NCBI RefSeq assembly: GCF_002019765.1
Contig: NZ_KV917380.1
Coordinates: 1,952,855 to 2,016,854, forward strand
Origin: Shouchella oshimensis
GTDB taxonomy: Bacteria; Bacillota; Bacilli; Bacillales; Bacillaceae_D
Direction of reading: 5' to 3'
Length of the DNA: 64,000 nucleotides
Shown: positions 35,360 through 43,850 of the stretch, one piece after another
Layout of the letters: each line of letters begins with the position of its first letter
How positions within the stretch are numbered: position 1 is the first letter of the stretch
The notes under the pieces: generated by a model
The model's input: only the letters and a program-made list of their open reading frames with translations
Databases searched by the model: none
Told to the model about the DNA's origin: nothing
Translations under genes and position numbers: made by a program

Positions 35360-36247
35360 ATGGGGATAGCAGTAGGATCAAAAACAAAAACGTTTATGCG
35401 AATGATTAAAATCGAACATACGATTTTTGCACTTCCATTTGCATTTTTTGCTATGTTATTAGGCAGTCTTGTAGTGAACGGCCATTTTCCAACGTTTTTA
35501 CAATGGTTTTGGGTAACGATTGCCATGATCGGGGCTAGAAGTGCAGCTATGTCGTTGAACCGTGTGATTGACGCTACAATTGATAAACATAATCCAAGAA
35601 CCGCAAATCGTGAGATACCAGCAGGATTACTTTCGAAAGCAGATGTATGGATCTTTATTACCGTATCGTTTGCCCTTCTATTTCTTGCTGCGTTTAATCT
35701 TAATCTATTATCTGTATATCTATTACCAATTGCTGTTTTTTTTCTCGTATTCTACTCTTACACGAAACGATTTACATGGCTATGTCATGTTGTACTAGGT
35801 GTGACAATTGGAATTGCTCCGCTTGGTGGCTGGGTTGCCGTTACAGGTGAATTATCATTGATGCCTTTCGTGTTGTTTGGCGCCGTCCTTTTTTGGTTAG
35901 CTGGATTTGATACCGTTTATGCCACTCAGGATGCCGACTATGACGCTTCAAACGGGTTGTATTCAATACCAAGCCGTTTTGGCGTTGCAAAAGCTCTTGT
36001 AATCGCGAGAGGTTTTCACATTGTTAGTTTTCTTTTTTTTGTTTTACTCTTTTTCTATTCTCCACTTAGTTGGTTTTATTTAATCGGCGTACTTGTTGCA
36101 GGCATGATCATGATTTATCAGCACTCCATAGTGAAGAAGGATGATTTATCTAAAGTGCAACTTGCATTTTTTCCGATGAATGGTACCCTTTCTGTCATGC
36201 TGTTTGCCTTCGCTTTTGTTGATATGTTGTTTTTGCGATACTTTTAA
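35360..36247 (+). CDS. UbiA-family prenyltransferase
   Basis: This 295-residue protein has eight or nine membrane helices and the two Asp-rich motifs of aromatic prenyltransferases: NRVIDATIDKHNPRTANREI (NxxxDxxxD) and DTVYATQDADYD. Such enzymes attach a polyprenyl chain to an aromatic ring, as 4-hydroxybenzoate (UbiA), dihydroxynaphthoate (MenA) or the futalosine-pathway MqnP. The motif set is nearer UbiA/MqnP than MenA. It is absent from the hepS-hepT interval of B. subtilis. AAGGAG lies nine bases before the ATG, and it starts 15 bases after menG. Confidence 0.85.
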   Translation: MGIAVGSKTKTFMRMIKIEHTIFALPFAFFAMLLGSLVVNGHFPTFLQWFWVTIAMIGARSAAMSLNRVIDATIDKHNPRTANREIPAGLLSKADVWIFITVSFALLFLAAFNLNLLSVYLLPIAVFFLVFYSYTKRFTWLCHVVLGVTIGIAPLGGWVAVTGELSLMPFVLFGAVLFWLAGFDTVYATQDADYDASNGLYSIPSRFGVAKALVIARGFHIVSFLFFVLLFFYSPLSWFYLIGVLVAGMIMIYQHSIVKKDDLSKVQLAFFPMNGTLSVMLFAFAFVDMLFLRYF

Positions 36248-36411
36248 AAAACGGGCTGACGAAGGCAGATAGATTTAGGGAAAAATGAAAAAAACTTTCT
36301 CTTATACGATAGAGAGGGGCGTAACCATCCCGTATAACCGTATCACTAGTGAGAAAAAAGAAAACCATTTATAAAACGAGCAGACCTTTAGGCTGCATAA
36401 GGGTGGCGTTC

Positions 36412-37383
36412 ATGAAGTTAGCAGAAATATATAAAGAGTTTCAAACAGATATTGAATACATTGAATCCATATTAGAACGTACACTTTCAGCTGAACACCC
36501 CGTTTTAAACGAGGCATCGACGGATCTCTTAAAAGCGGGTGGTAAAAGAATTCGTCCAGTTCTTGTTCTTTTAGCTGGAAAGTTTGGAAACTACGACTTG
36601 GAAAAATTAAAGCATATCGCTGCATCGCTAGAGTTAATTCATATGGGTTCTTTAGTTCACGACGATGTGATTGATAATGCTTCATTAAGAAGAGGAAATG
36701 AGACGGTTATGGCAAGGTGGGATAATCGTGTTGCCATGTATACAGGAGATTATATTTTTGGTCATGCCATTGAAACAACGAAAGCGTTTCAAGATAAGCG
36801 TGTACATGTAATTATTTCCGATGCAATGCATCAAATGTGTCTTGGCGAAGTTGAACAAATTAGAGATCAATACAATTGGGATCAAACCATTCGCACATAC
36901 TTTAGGAGAATAAAACGAAAAACTGCTCTTTTAATTGCGGTTAGCTCTCAGTTAGGTGCGATTGCAGCGAATGTAGAAGAAGAGCTACAACAACAAATGT
37001 ATTATTTTGCTTATTTCCTCGGCATGTCTTATCAAATTATGGATGATATATTAGATTTTGTCGGGACAAAAGAACAACTCGGAAAACCAGCTGGTGGGGA
37101 TCTACGTCAAGGGAATGTAACCCTTCCTGCATTGTATGCGATGGATACGAACCCATCGTTTAAAGAAAAGCTAAGGAAAGAATTAACGAAAGACACAGCA
37201 AAAACGATAACGATGGAACCGTTCCTGAATGATGTACGTAACTCTGGCGGAATCGAGTATGCGCAAGACTTAAGTGACCGTTATTTAAGCAAAGCGTATG
37301 CGCTGCTAAATGAATTCCCTAATTGTGAGGCGAAGACCCATTTAAAACAAGTTGCCGCTTATATTGGTCGACGGAAGTATTGA
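36412..37383 (+). CDS. hepT: Heptaprenyl diphosphate synthase component II
   Basis: This 323-residue trans-prenyltransferase large subunit has the first Asp-rich motif LVHDDVIDNASLRRG, a KTALLIAVS segment, the second motif QIMDDILDF and a closing AAYIGRRKY. It condenses isoprenyl units onto farnesyl diphosphate together with HepS. The ATG at 36412 has AAGGGTGG ahead; an in-frame ATG at 36349 would add 21 residues not expected in the family. The 164 bases before it contain no other gene. A terminator follows. Confidence 0.94.
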   Translation: MKLAEIYKEFQTDIEYIESILERTLSAEHPVLNEASTDLLKAGGKRIRPVLVLLAGKFGNYDLEKLKHIAASLELIHMGSLVHDDVIDNASLRRGNETVMARWDNRVAMYTGDYIFGHAIETTKAFQDKRVHVIISDAMHQMCLGEVEQIRDQYNWDQTIRTYFRRIKRKTALLIAVSSQLGAIAANVEEELQQQMYYFAYFLGMSYQIMDDILDFVGTKEQLGKPAGGDLRQGNVTLPALYAMDTNPSFKEKLRKELTKDTAKTITMEPFLNDVRNSGGIEYAQDLSDRYLSKAYALLNEFPNCEAKTHLKQVAAYIGRRKY

Positions 37384-37399
37384 GTCACGTTATAAAAAG

Positions 37400-37431
37400 C
37401 CGGTTGAGAACATTCCTCATCCGGTTTTTTT
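37400..37431 (+). terminator. Rho-independent terminator after hepT
   Basis: CCGGTTGAG and CTCATCCGG pair with one T-T mismatch, then a T run. Confidence 0.8.
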
Positions 37432-37509
37432 GTGGATAATAGTGGGAATATTCTCTTTACTAGAAAAGTGTCAACGTGCGAGGAAAAACGAATATTTTCG
37501 CTATTTTTA

Positions 37510-37538
37510 TTGTTAGCGCTTACTTCATTTGCTATACT
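37510..37538 (+). promoter_or_regulatory. Sigma-A promoter of ndk
   Basis: TTGTTA, 17-base spacer, TATACT. Confidence 0.72.
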
Positions 37539-37577
37539 AAAAGAGTTAACGAATAAACTAGATAAAGTGGGGTTGGA

Positions 37578-38024
37578 ATGTTGGAACGTACATATGTGAT
37601 GATTAAGCCTGATGGAGTTCAACGTAATTTAATTGGACCAATCGTTTCTCGTTTTGAGCAAAAAGGATTTAAACTTGTGGCGGGTAAACTTGTAACGTTA
37701 AGTAAAGAAACAGCTGAGACTCATTACGGTGAACACCGTGAAAAGCCCTTTTTTAATGAGCTTGTTACCTTTATTACATCGGGTCCAGTGTTTGCAATGG
37801 TTTGGGAAGGTGAACAAGCTGTGAAAATCTCTCGCCATTTAATCGGCGCGACGAATCCGGCTGAAGCTACACCAGGTTCTATTCGTGGAGATTACGCCAT
37901 TCAAGTTGGTATGAATGTGATTCACGGCTCTGATTCTACTGAAAGTGCTGATCGTGAAATTGGCATATTCTTTTCAGAAGAAGAGCTTTCAACATATGAA
38001 AAAAATACAAACGTTTGGGTGTAA
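37578..38024 (+). CDS. ndk: Nucleoside diphosphate kinase
   Basis: This 148-residue enzyme equilibrates nucleoside di- and triphosphates. It has [20 protein letters not shown] at the start and the active-site His in [16 protein letters not shown]. It is a single-gene unit with its own promoter and a strong terminator, in the same place as in B. subtilis, between hepT and cheR. The ribosome binding site (GTGGGG) is weak. Confidence 0.96.
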   Translation: MLERTYVMIKPDGVQRNLIGPIVSRFEQKGFKLVAGKLVTLSKETAETHYGEHREKPFFNELVTFITSGPVFAMVWEGEQAVKISRHLIGATNPAEATPGSIRGDYAIQVGMNVIHGSDSTESADREIGIFFSEEELSTYEKNTNVWV

Positions 38025-38047
38025 GTGTCATGCACAAGCGTTAGAGG

Positions 38048-38085
38048 GTACGGAAGGATGTCTTTTCATCCTTCCGTACTTTTTT
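38048..38085 (+). terminator. Rho-independent terminator after ndk
   Basis: GTACGGAAGGATG and CATCCTTCCGTAC form a perfect 13-bp stem, 6-base loop, T run. Confidence 0.95.
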
Positions 38086-38139
38086 ATGTTAGACAAGATC
38101 CTTCTAAAAGGTCGAATGTACCCGATTTAAGCATTTTCG

Positions 38140-38148
38140 TGGTACACT
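38140..38148 (+). promoter_or_regulatory. Extended -10 promoter of cheR
   Basis: TGGTACACT, with no strong -35. The start expected near 38155 lies ahead of the ATG at 38183. Confidence 0.45.
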
Positions 38149-38182
38149 AATAGGAAAAATGAAAGAGATGGAGCGTTTGAAT

Positions 38183-38971
38183 ATGCACGATCAAGATGAT
38201 TACGAAGCCTTTTCTGATCTTTTCGCAACGTTAACAGGCATTCACTTACAAGCGTATAAACGCTCGCAAATGGAACGCCGTTTACGGTCATTAAGTGTAA
38301 AACATGGAATGAGTAGCATGAAGGCATATGGAGAGGCACTTAAAAAAGACCCGGCTCTTTTGTCTGAATGTAAAGAAAAAATGACAATTAATGTTACTTC
38401 TTTCTTTCGAAATGCAGATCGCTGGGAACGTGTAACAGATTGGCTATCTACTCGCCACCAGTTGACAAAAAAACCATTAGCTATTTGGAGTGCTGCCTGC
38501 TCTTCAGGTGAAGAGGCATATACTGTAGCGATGCTATGTAAGCGAAACGGTTTACCCCTAGAGAATAATCAGGTGCAAGCAACAGACTTAGATGAACAGA
38601 TGATTCGTAAAGCTAAAAGTGGCCGTTACTCGGCGCAAGCAGCACAAACCGTTTTAGGAGAAGAGATGCTAAGTCGCTTTTTTCAAAAAGAAGACGTTGA
38701 TTTTTGCGTCGTAGACGAGATTAAAGAAATGGTTTCATTTTCTACTTTAGATTTGATCCATGACGATTTCCCAAAACAGATGGATATGGTTATTTGTCGA
38801 AATGTATGCATTTATTTTACAGAAGAAACGAAAGAACGTATTTTCATGAAACTAAGTGATGCTTTAAAAGAAGGAGGGCTTCTGTTTGTAGGAAGTACAG
38901 AGCAAATTTTTCACCCTCATACATATGGATTAACAGCGATAGCTCCTTTTTTTTATCAGAAAACAAATTGA
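38183..38971 (+). CDS. cheR: Chemotaxis protein methyltransferase CheR
   Basis: The enzyme has 262 residues. An N-terminal helical domain binds the receptors, and a SAM-dependent domain has SAACSSGEEAYT, DLDEQMI and MVICRNVCIYF. It methylates glutamates of chemoreceptors, implying a motile cell. The ATG at 38183 has GGAG nine bases ahead; in-frame ATGs at 38159 and 38168 lie almost at the expected transcript start. The stop codon lies inside the aroC promoter. Confidence 0.93.
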   Translation: MHDQDDYEAFSDLFATLTGIHLQAYKRSQMERRLRSLSVKHGMSSMKAYGEALKKDPALLSECKEKMTINVTSFFRNADRWERVTDWLSTRHQLTKKPLAIWSAACSSGEEAYTVAMLCKRNGLPLENNQVQATDLDEQMIRKAKSGRYSAQAAQTVLGEEMLSRFFQKEDVDFCVVDEIKEMVSFSTLDLIHDDFPKQMDMVICRNVCIYFTEETKERIFMKLSDALKEGGLLFVGSTEQIFHPHTYGLTAIAPFFYQKTN

Positions 38972-38996
38972 AAAATTGCAATATAGTTGGTATAAT
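38968..38996 (+). promoter_or_regulatory. Sigma-A promoter of aroC-aroB-aroH
   Basis: TTGAAA (38968-38973), exactly 17 bases, and a perfect TATAAT (38991-38996). The -35 overlaps the cheR stop codon. Confidence 0.85.
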
Positions 38997-39052
38997 CGAT
39001 TATAATTTAGCGCGTAAAAGTGATAAAGCAATTGGTAGAAGGAGTGGACAAA

Positions 39053-40225
39053 ATGAGATTTCTTACAGCTGGTGAATCCCACGGCCCGCAATTAACAACT
39101 ATTATAGAAGGTGTTCCTGCTCAAATACGTCTGGTGGAAGAGGATATTAATCGTGAGCTTTCACGCAGGCAAGGTGGATATGGTCGAGGTCGCCGGATGC
39201 AAATCGAAAAGGATCAAGTGAAAATTATGAGCGGGGTTCGACACGGCTATACAACTGGTGCTCCGATTACGTTCGTTGTTGAAAACAATGATTGGAAAAA
39301 CTGGACAAAAATTATGGGGTCAGCGCCTATTTCCAAAGAAGAAGAAGAGAAGATGAGACGTCGCTTAACCCGTCCCCGACCAGGACATGCAGATTTAAAT
39401 GGAGCAATCAAATACGGTCATCGCGACATGCGTGATGTATTAGAGCGTTCTTCAGCAAGAGAGACCACCGTTCGTGTAGCTTGTGGGGCGCTTGCAAAAG
39501 TTATTTTAAAGGCCATTGGCATTGAAGTAGCCGGTCACGTTCGAATAATTGGTGGTATCGAAGCTAAAGTGGGAGAGTCCCTTCCTATTAAAACGATTCA
39601 AGAACGTTCGGAAGCGTCTCCGGTTCGCTGTCTTGATGAAGAAGCGGGCACGAAAATGATGGCAGCCATTGATCAAGCAAAGCAAGATGGTGATAGTATT
39701 GGTGGCGTTGTTGAAGTAGTGGTCGAAGGATTGCCAATCGGATTAGGAAGCCATGTTCATTATGACCGAAAACTAGACGGGAAAATTGCCGGAGCGGTTA
39801 TGAGCATAAATGCCTTTAAAGGTGTTGAGATCGGTCTAGGTTTTGAAGCGGCGCGAAAACCTGGTAGTCAAGTTCATGATGAAATCATTTGGGATGAACA
39901 AACAGGTTATAGTCGAAAAACGAACCGTTTAGGTGGTTTTGAAGGTGGAATGACGAACGGTATGCCAGTCGTTGTAAAAGGTGTTATGAAGCCGATACCG
40001 ACCTTATACAAACCACTGAAAAGTGTGGATATTGATTCAAAAGAGGCGTTTGATGCAGGTGTTGAGCGATCTGATAGTTGCGCAGTGCCAGCCGCTTCAG
40101 TGGTGTGTGAAAATGTCGTGGCTTGGGAAATTGCAAACAGCCTGCTAGACACGTTCCCGGCAGATCAACTTTCAGATCTTCAAGCGGCTATAGAGCGACA
40201 CAATGAAAAAGCAAGGCTGTTTTAA
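39053..40225 (+). CDS. aroC: Chorismate synthase
   Basis: This 390-residue FMN-dependent enzyme makes chorismate from EPSP. It shows [12 protein letters not shown], the [16 protein letters not shown] region, [34 protein letters not shown] and the C-terminal [17 protein letters not shown]. The ATG at 39053 has AAGGAG eight bases ahead; a GTG 33 bases upstream is rejected because the site lies within that extension. B. subtilis calls this gene aroF. aroB follows after 2 bases. Confidence 0.95.
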   Translation: MRFLTAGESHGPQLTTIIEGVPAQIRLVEEDINRELSRRQGGYGRGRRMQIEKDQVKIMSGVRHGYTTGAPITFVVENNDWKNWTKIMGSAPISKEEEEKMRRRLTRPRPGHADLNGAIKYGHRDMRDVLERSSARETTVRVACGALAKVILKAIGIEVAGHVRIIGGIEAKVGESLPIKTIQERSEASPVRCLDEEAGTKMMAAIDQAKQDGDSIGGVVEVVVEGLPIGLGSHVHYDRKLDGKIAGAVMSINAFKGVEIGLGFEAARKPGSQVHDEIIWDEQTGYSRKTNRLGGFEGGMTNGMPVVVKGVMKPIPTLYKPLKSVDIDSKEAFDAGVERSDSCAVPAASVVCENVVAWEIANSLLDTFPADQLSDLQAAIERHNEKARLF

Positions 40226-40227
40226 TT

Positions 40228-41304
40228 ATGAAGGTCCATGTGCAAACAGAGCATAAAAGCTACGATGTCATAATTGAACAAGGCATCCTAAATCAAGCCG
40301 GATCGATTATTGAAAAAGTTGCCCCTGCTTCGCGTTACATGCTCATTGTCGATGAACAGGTTGCGACTCATTATCTTCAAACGTTTCTTCAAACGTTCAC
40401 ACACACAGCTGTACATGTGTCAATTGTTCCAAGTGGAGAACAGTCTAAATCGTTTGCTCAATATGAAGATCTATTAAATGATTGTTTTAACTATCAGCTT
40501 GATCGCTCATCGGTCATTATCGCATTTGGAGGCGGAGTTATTGGTGATTTAGCTGGCTTTGTAGCAGGTACCTATATGCGTGGTATTTCTTTTGTACAAG
40601 TACCAACGACATTATTAGCCCATGATTCAAGTGTTGGCGGTAAGGTAGCCATTAATTTAGAGAAGGGTAAGAATATGGTTGGGCTGTTTCACCAGCCGGA
40701 GCTGGTTCTCTATGATCCCCAGCTTCTAAAAACACTCCCTGAAAAAGAATGGCGTTCAGGCTTTGCTGAAATTGTCAAAATGGGATTTATCGCGGATCAT
40801 GATTTCTTAGTATGGCTAGAAGAGGAGATTGATTCGCTGGCGTCTATTAGCGACGAGGTGCTTGAACGTATGATTGAACGAGCCATAGCGTTAAAAGCGC
40901 GCATTGTGCAGCAGGATGAACAAGAGCTGGGCATTCGTGGGATTTTGAATTTTGGTCATACATTAGGTCATGCCATTGAAGCAGAGCTAGGTTACGGCAA
41001 GGTGACACATGGTGAAGCTGTTATGGTCGGAATGGCTTTTGCATTGAAGTTTAGTGAACGTTACCACAGCATTGATCTTGCTTCTGATCGGTACGTAGCG
41101 TGGATTCAATCTCTTGGGTATACTGTTGAAATTCCTACTTCGTTAGGGGTAGAGGATTTAATTTCGCGTATGATGAAAGATAAAAAAGCACGTCACGGTA
41201 CGCTTCATTACGTATTATTAAACGCATTAGGTAAAGCGACGATTGAACCGATTACTGCAGAAGAGTTAGTAGCAGAATTAACAGTAGAAAAAGGAGATCA
41301 TTGA
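40228..41304 (+). CDS. aroB: 3-dehydroquinate synthase
   Basis: The enzyme has 358 residues, uses NAD and a metal ion, and performs the second shikimate step. It shows FGGGVIGDLAGFVAGTYMRG, PTTLLAHDSSVGGKVAIN, KNMVGLFHQP and the metal His in NFGHTLGHAIE. It starts 2 bases after aroC and its end overlaps the aroH ribosome binding region, so the three genes are tightly coupled. Confidence 0.95.
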   Translation: MKVHVQTEHKSYDVIIEQGILNQAGSIIEKVAPASRYMLIVDEQVATHYLQTFLQTFTHTAVHVSIVPSGEQSKSFAQYEDLLNDCFNYQLDRSSVIIAFGGGVIGDLAGFVAGTYMRGISFVQVPTTLLAHDSSVGGKVAINLEKGKNMVGLFHQPELVLYDPQLLKTLPEKEWRSGFAEIVKMGFIADHDFLVWLEEEIDSLASISDEVLERMIERAIALKARIVQQDEQELGIRGILNFGHTLGHAIEAELGYGKVTHGEAVMVGMAFALKFSERYHSIDLASDRYVAWIQSLGYTVEIPTSLGVEDLISRMMKDKKARHGTLHYVLLNALGKATIEPITAEELVAELTVEKGDH

Positions 41305-41306
41305 TT

Positions 41307-41675
41307 ATGATGCGAGGCATTCGTGGGGCGACGACAGTTGAAAAAAATGAAGCAACAGAAATTGAACGTGAGACTGAACGCCTCCTTCGAAAAATGGTAG
41401 CAGATAATGAGATTCAACCAGAGCATATTGCGCAAGTGCTTGTCACTGTAACAGATGATATTGATGCTTGCTTCCCAGCCAAAGCTTTACGTAATTTAAA
41501 AGGGTTTGATTTTGTACCAGTTATGTGTGCCCAAGAAATTCCTGTGAAAGGAAGTTTGCCTCGTTGCATTCGGGTGATGATGACTGCACAAACGGATCGA
41601 GATCAGCAAGATGTTTGTCATACTTTCTTAAATCAGGCGATCACGCTTCGACCAGATCTTCTGCAAAAGGGCTAG
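41307..41675 (+). CDS. aroH: Chorismate mutase, AroH class
   Basis: This 122-residue monofunctional chorismate mutase converts chorismate to prephenate for Tyr and Phe. It has RGIRGATTVEKNE, the active-site Glu/Arg region FPAKALRNL, and CIRVMMTAQTDRD. The ATG at 41307 follows AAGGAG by ten bases; ATG 41310 is equally possible and TTG 41301 less so. The trp promoter lies immediately downstream. Confidence 0.94.
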   Translation: MMRGIRGATTVEKNEATEIERETERLLRKMVADNEIQPEHIAQVLVTVTDDIDACFPAKALRNLKGFDFVPVMCAQEIPVKGSLPRCIRVMMTAQTDRDQQDVCHTFLNQAITLRPDLLQKG

Positions 41676-41687
41676 GTACTTAATGGG

Positions 41688-41716
41688 TTGACGTCAATGG
41701 TTTTTTGCGTTAGACT
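41688..41716 (+). promoter_or_regulatory. Sigma-A promoter of trp operon
   Basis: TTGACG (41688-41693), 17-base spacer, TAGACT (41711-41716); transcript expected to start near 41723, just ahead of the TRAP site. Confidence 0.8.
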
Positions 41717-41731
41717 ACGTGCAAGCAAGAT

Positions 41732-41880
41732 TAGATGAGTAGAGTTTAGAGTAGAGATTAGTTGAGAATGAGCAGAGCGGAGAGAATGTAGACGAAGTAA
41801 AAAACCCTTCCTATAAATATATTTGGAGATGCGTCAATCCTCCAACCGCTCTTCATTTTCACGTCACAAGGAGTGAGTGG
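41732..41880 (+). promoter_or_regulatory. TRAP-binding trp leader with candidate SD-sequestering switch
   Basis: Eleven (G/T)AG triplets can be counted: starts at 41732, 41737, 41742, 41747, 41752, 41759, 41764, 41770, 41775, 41780 and 41789, mostly two or three bases apart, as TRAP requires. AGAGCGG (41774-41780), inside the array, is perfectly complementary to CCGCTCT (41846-41852). The same downstream segment, CGCTCTT (41847-41853), can instead pair with AGGAGTG (41869-41875), which is the ribosome binding site of the next ORF. TRAP bound to the array would free the segment to hide that site. No typical T-tailed terminator is visible in the leader; a short TTGGAG/CTCCAA stem lies at 41823-41845. 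Confidence 0.85.
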
Positions 41881-41883
41881 TAA

Positions 41884-42072
41884 ATGAAGAAAATAAATCC
41901 CCTTAATGATCAAGTGAAGAAACGTACAACAAGTAAGAAGCAGACGGGTAATCAAGATATGCCAATGCTTCACCTTTCTTTTATTCCACTATCCAATTTC
42001 ATGTCGCGCACTCGCTATGTATGTAGGTATCACCTTGTTGCGTTTACAAAAGTAGGTGTATGCCATGATTAA
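41884..42072 (+). CDS. 62-residue ORF in the trpE position, unknown function
   Basis: The ORF starts at ATG with AAGGAG ten bases ahead, in the place where trpE begins in other TRAP-regulated operons. Its stop overlaps the trpD start (ATGATTAA), so it should be coupled to trpD. The peptide is basic (KKRTTSKK near residues 12-19) with a hydrophobic C-terminal half, two Cys and no Trp, so it is not a Trp-codon attenuation peptide. I see no resemblance to either end of TrpE. It could be a leader that passes TRAP control to trpD, a new small protein, or the scar of a trpE deletion. Confidence 0.55.
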   Translation: MKKINPLNDQVKKRTTSKKQTGNQDMPMLHLSFIPLSNFMSRTRYVCRYHLVAFTKVGVCHD

Positions 42073-43090
42073 AGCGATGTTACACCGCTGTTTAGACAAT
42101 GGTACACTAAGCGAACAAGAAGCAGAGTTGCTTATGGGCGAAATTATGCATGGACGATTGGCAGACAGCCAGATTGCTAGTTTTATGACGTTGCTTCGAT
42201 TTAGAGGAGAAACAACAGATGAACTAGTTGGCTTTGCTCGGGCAATGCGAGGGATGGCTGAACCATTTCCTGTTCAATTAGAACGAACGATTGATACATG
42301 TGGGACTGGTGGGGATGGACTTGGAACGTTTAACATTTCCACTGCAACTGCCATTGTCCTTGGATCAATGAATATACCTGTAACGAAACACGGCAATCGC
42401 TCTGTGTCTTCAAAAACAGGAAGTGCCGATGTGTTTGAAGCGCTTCATATTGATATTCAAACATCTGTGACAGAAGCAGCAACTATGCTAACAGAGCAAT
42501 CACTATGCTTTATGTTTGCCCCTCTGTATCACCCTTCTATGAAACATGTAATGAAAACGAGAAAAGAGCTAGGCTTTCGAAGCATTTTTAATCTTTTAGG
42601 TCCGCTAACAAATCCAGCGGGCGCTAAACATCAGTTGGTAGGCGTTAATAGCCGTGCAACCGCTGATCAATTTGGACACGTATTGCAGCGACTCGGTACA
42701 ACACACTCGGTTATTGTTAGTGGTGCCGATGGACTTGATGAATGTGCGATTCATGGTGAAACGTACCTTGTTGATGTGAAGGAAGATACAATTGATGCCA
42801 TTACTATAAAGCCTGAAGACGTTGGTTTTACCTGTGGATCTTTAGCGTCCATCCGAGTCCAAACCCCTGCTGAGAGTGCTGCTTTAATTCATCAAGTACT
42901 CCTAAATGAGGCGCCACAAGAAGCAATTGATATTGTAGCGTTTAATGCAGGTGTTGCTCTATACGCAGGTGATTATGTATCTTCCATTCATGTTGGTATA
43001 GAAGAAGCAAAGCGGACTATTGCAAATGGTCAATCCCAACTTTATTTGACCTCGCTACAATCTAAGAAGAGAGGGATAAAACATGCTTGA
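42065..43090 (+). CDS. trpD: Anthranilate phosphoribosyltransferase
   Basis: The enzyme has 341 residues and joins phosphoribose to anthranilate. It shows the PRPP site DTCGTGGDGLGTFNIST, KHGNRSVSSKTGSADV and the anthranilate-site NLLGPLTNPAG. ATG 42065 has GTAGGTG eight to ten bases ahead and overlaps the preceding ORF; GTG 42056 is less likely. It is the first recognised trp gene: anthranilate synthase component trpE is not upstream. It overlaps trpC by 8 bases. Confidence 0.95.
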   Translation: MIKAMLHRCLDNGTLSEQEAELLMGEIMHGRLADSQIASFMTLLRFRGETTDELVGFARAMRGMAEPFPVQLERTIDTCGTGGDGLGTFNISTATAIVLGSMNIPVTKHGNRSVSSKTGSADVFEALHIDIQTSVTEAATMLTEQSLCFMFAPLYHPSMKHVMKTRKELGFRSIFNLLGPLTNPAGAKHQLVGVNSRATADQFGHVLQRLGTTHSVIVSGADGLDECAIHGETYLVDVKEDTIDAITIKPEDVGFTCGSLASIRVQTPAESAALIHQVLLNEAPQEAIDIVAFNAGVALYAGDYVSSIHVGIEEAKRTIANGQSQLYLTSLQSKKRGIKHA

Positions 43091-43850
43091 TCAGATTATT
43101 GCAACCAAAAAAGAAGAAGTCCGTTTGTTAGAAATGCCGGCTCCTGTAGCGGTAAAGCGAGTCAGTTTAAAACAAGCTCTATTGGAGTCTACTTTTGACC
43201 TAGGTTTAATTGCAGAAATTAAGCAAGCGTCGCCTTCAAAAGGTCTGTTAGTTGAGACCCTCGATGTTAAAGGGATTGCCCGGTCGTACCAAATGGCTGG
43301 TGCGTCTGCTATTAGTGTGTTAACCGATTACCCCTATTTTAAAGGTAAGAAAGAATATATCAAGCAAGTAAAAGACGCCGTTGACCTTCCAGTCTTACGG
43401 AAAGACTTTATTATTGATGCCAAGCAAGTGGAAGAGTCCTATCGACTTGGAGCGGATGCGATCTTGCTGATTGCAGGCGTTATGGAATACAATCAGCTAC
43501 GAGAGCTCTATGAACAAGCGTATGAATTAGGGCTTGAATGTCTAGTAGAGGTACATGATGAAGAAGAAGCGCACACATTGCTTCAATATATCAAACCAGA
43601 AATTGTTGGTGTGAATAACCGAAATTTAAAAACGTTTCAAACGAGTATTAACCAAACAGAATTGATTTTACCATCCCTTTCAAAAGAAGCGGTTATTGTG
43701 TCGGAAAGTGGCATCCGTACAAAGGATGACCTTACTTACTTAAAAAATTTAGGTGTTCATGGTGTGTTGATGGGTGAGACATTAATGAAAGCGACAGATC
43801 GTTCTAAAGCCATTGAAAGCCTGTTTGCAAATGAGCGGACAGTGAGATGA
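43083..43850 (+). CDS. trpC: Indole-3-glycerol phosphate synthase
   Basis: The protein has 255 residues and the TIM-barrel fold. Catalytic segments are LIAEIKQASPSKG (Lys), LRKDFIIDAKQV (Lys), VEVHDEEE (Glu), VGVNNRNLKTF (Asn) and SESGIRTKDD. It converts carboxyphenylaminodeoxyribulose phosphate to indole-glycerol phosphate. It overlaps trpD by 8 bases and trpF by 4. Confidence 0.95.
   Translation: MLDQIIATKKEEVRLLEMPAPVAVKRVSLKQALLESTFDLGLIAEIKQASPSKGLLVETLDVKGIARSYQMAGASAISVLTDYPYFKGKKEYIKQVKDAVDLPVLRKDFIIDAKQVEESYRLGADAILLIAGVMEYNQLRELYEQAYELGLECLVEVHDEEEAHTLLQYIKPEIVGVNNRNLKTFQTSINQTELILPSLSKEAVIVSESGIRTKDDLTYLKNLGVHGVLMGETLMKATDRSKAIESLFANERTVR

Noticed and set aside
41758-41973. - strand 71-codon frame across the trp leader
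   Set aside because: It is antisense to the TRAP triplet array, has no ribosome binding site and is explained by the repeat composition.
41884-42064. trpE remnant in the 62-codon ORF region
   Set aside because: Read in the three + frames, I saw no segment resembling the TrpE start or its conserved C-terminal core, so a decayed trpE is not supported, although a clean deletion remains possible.
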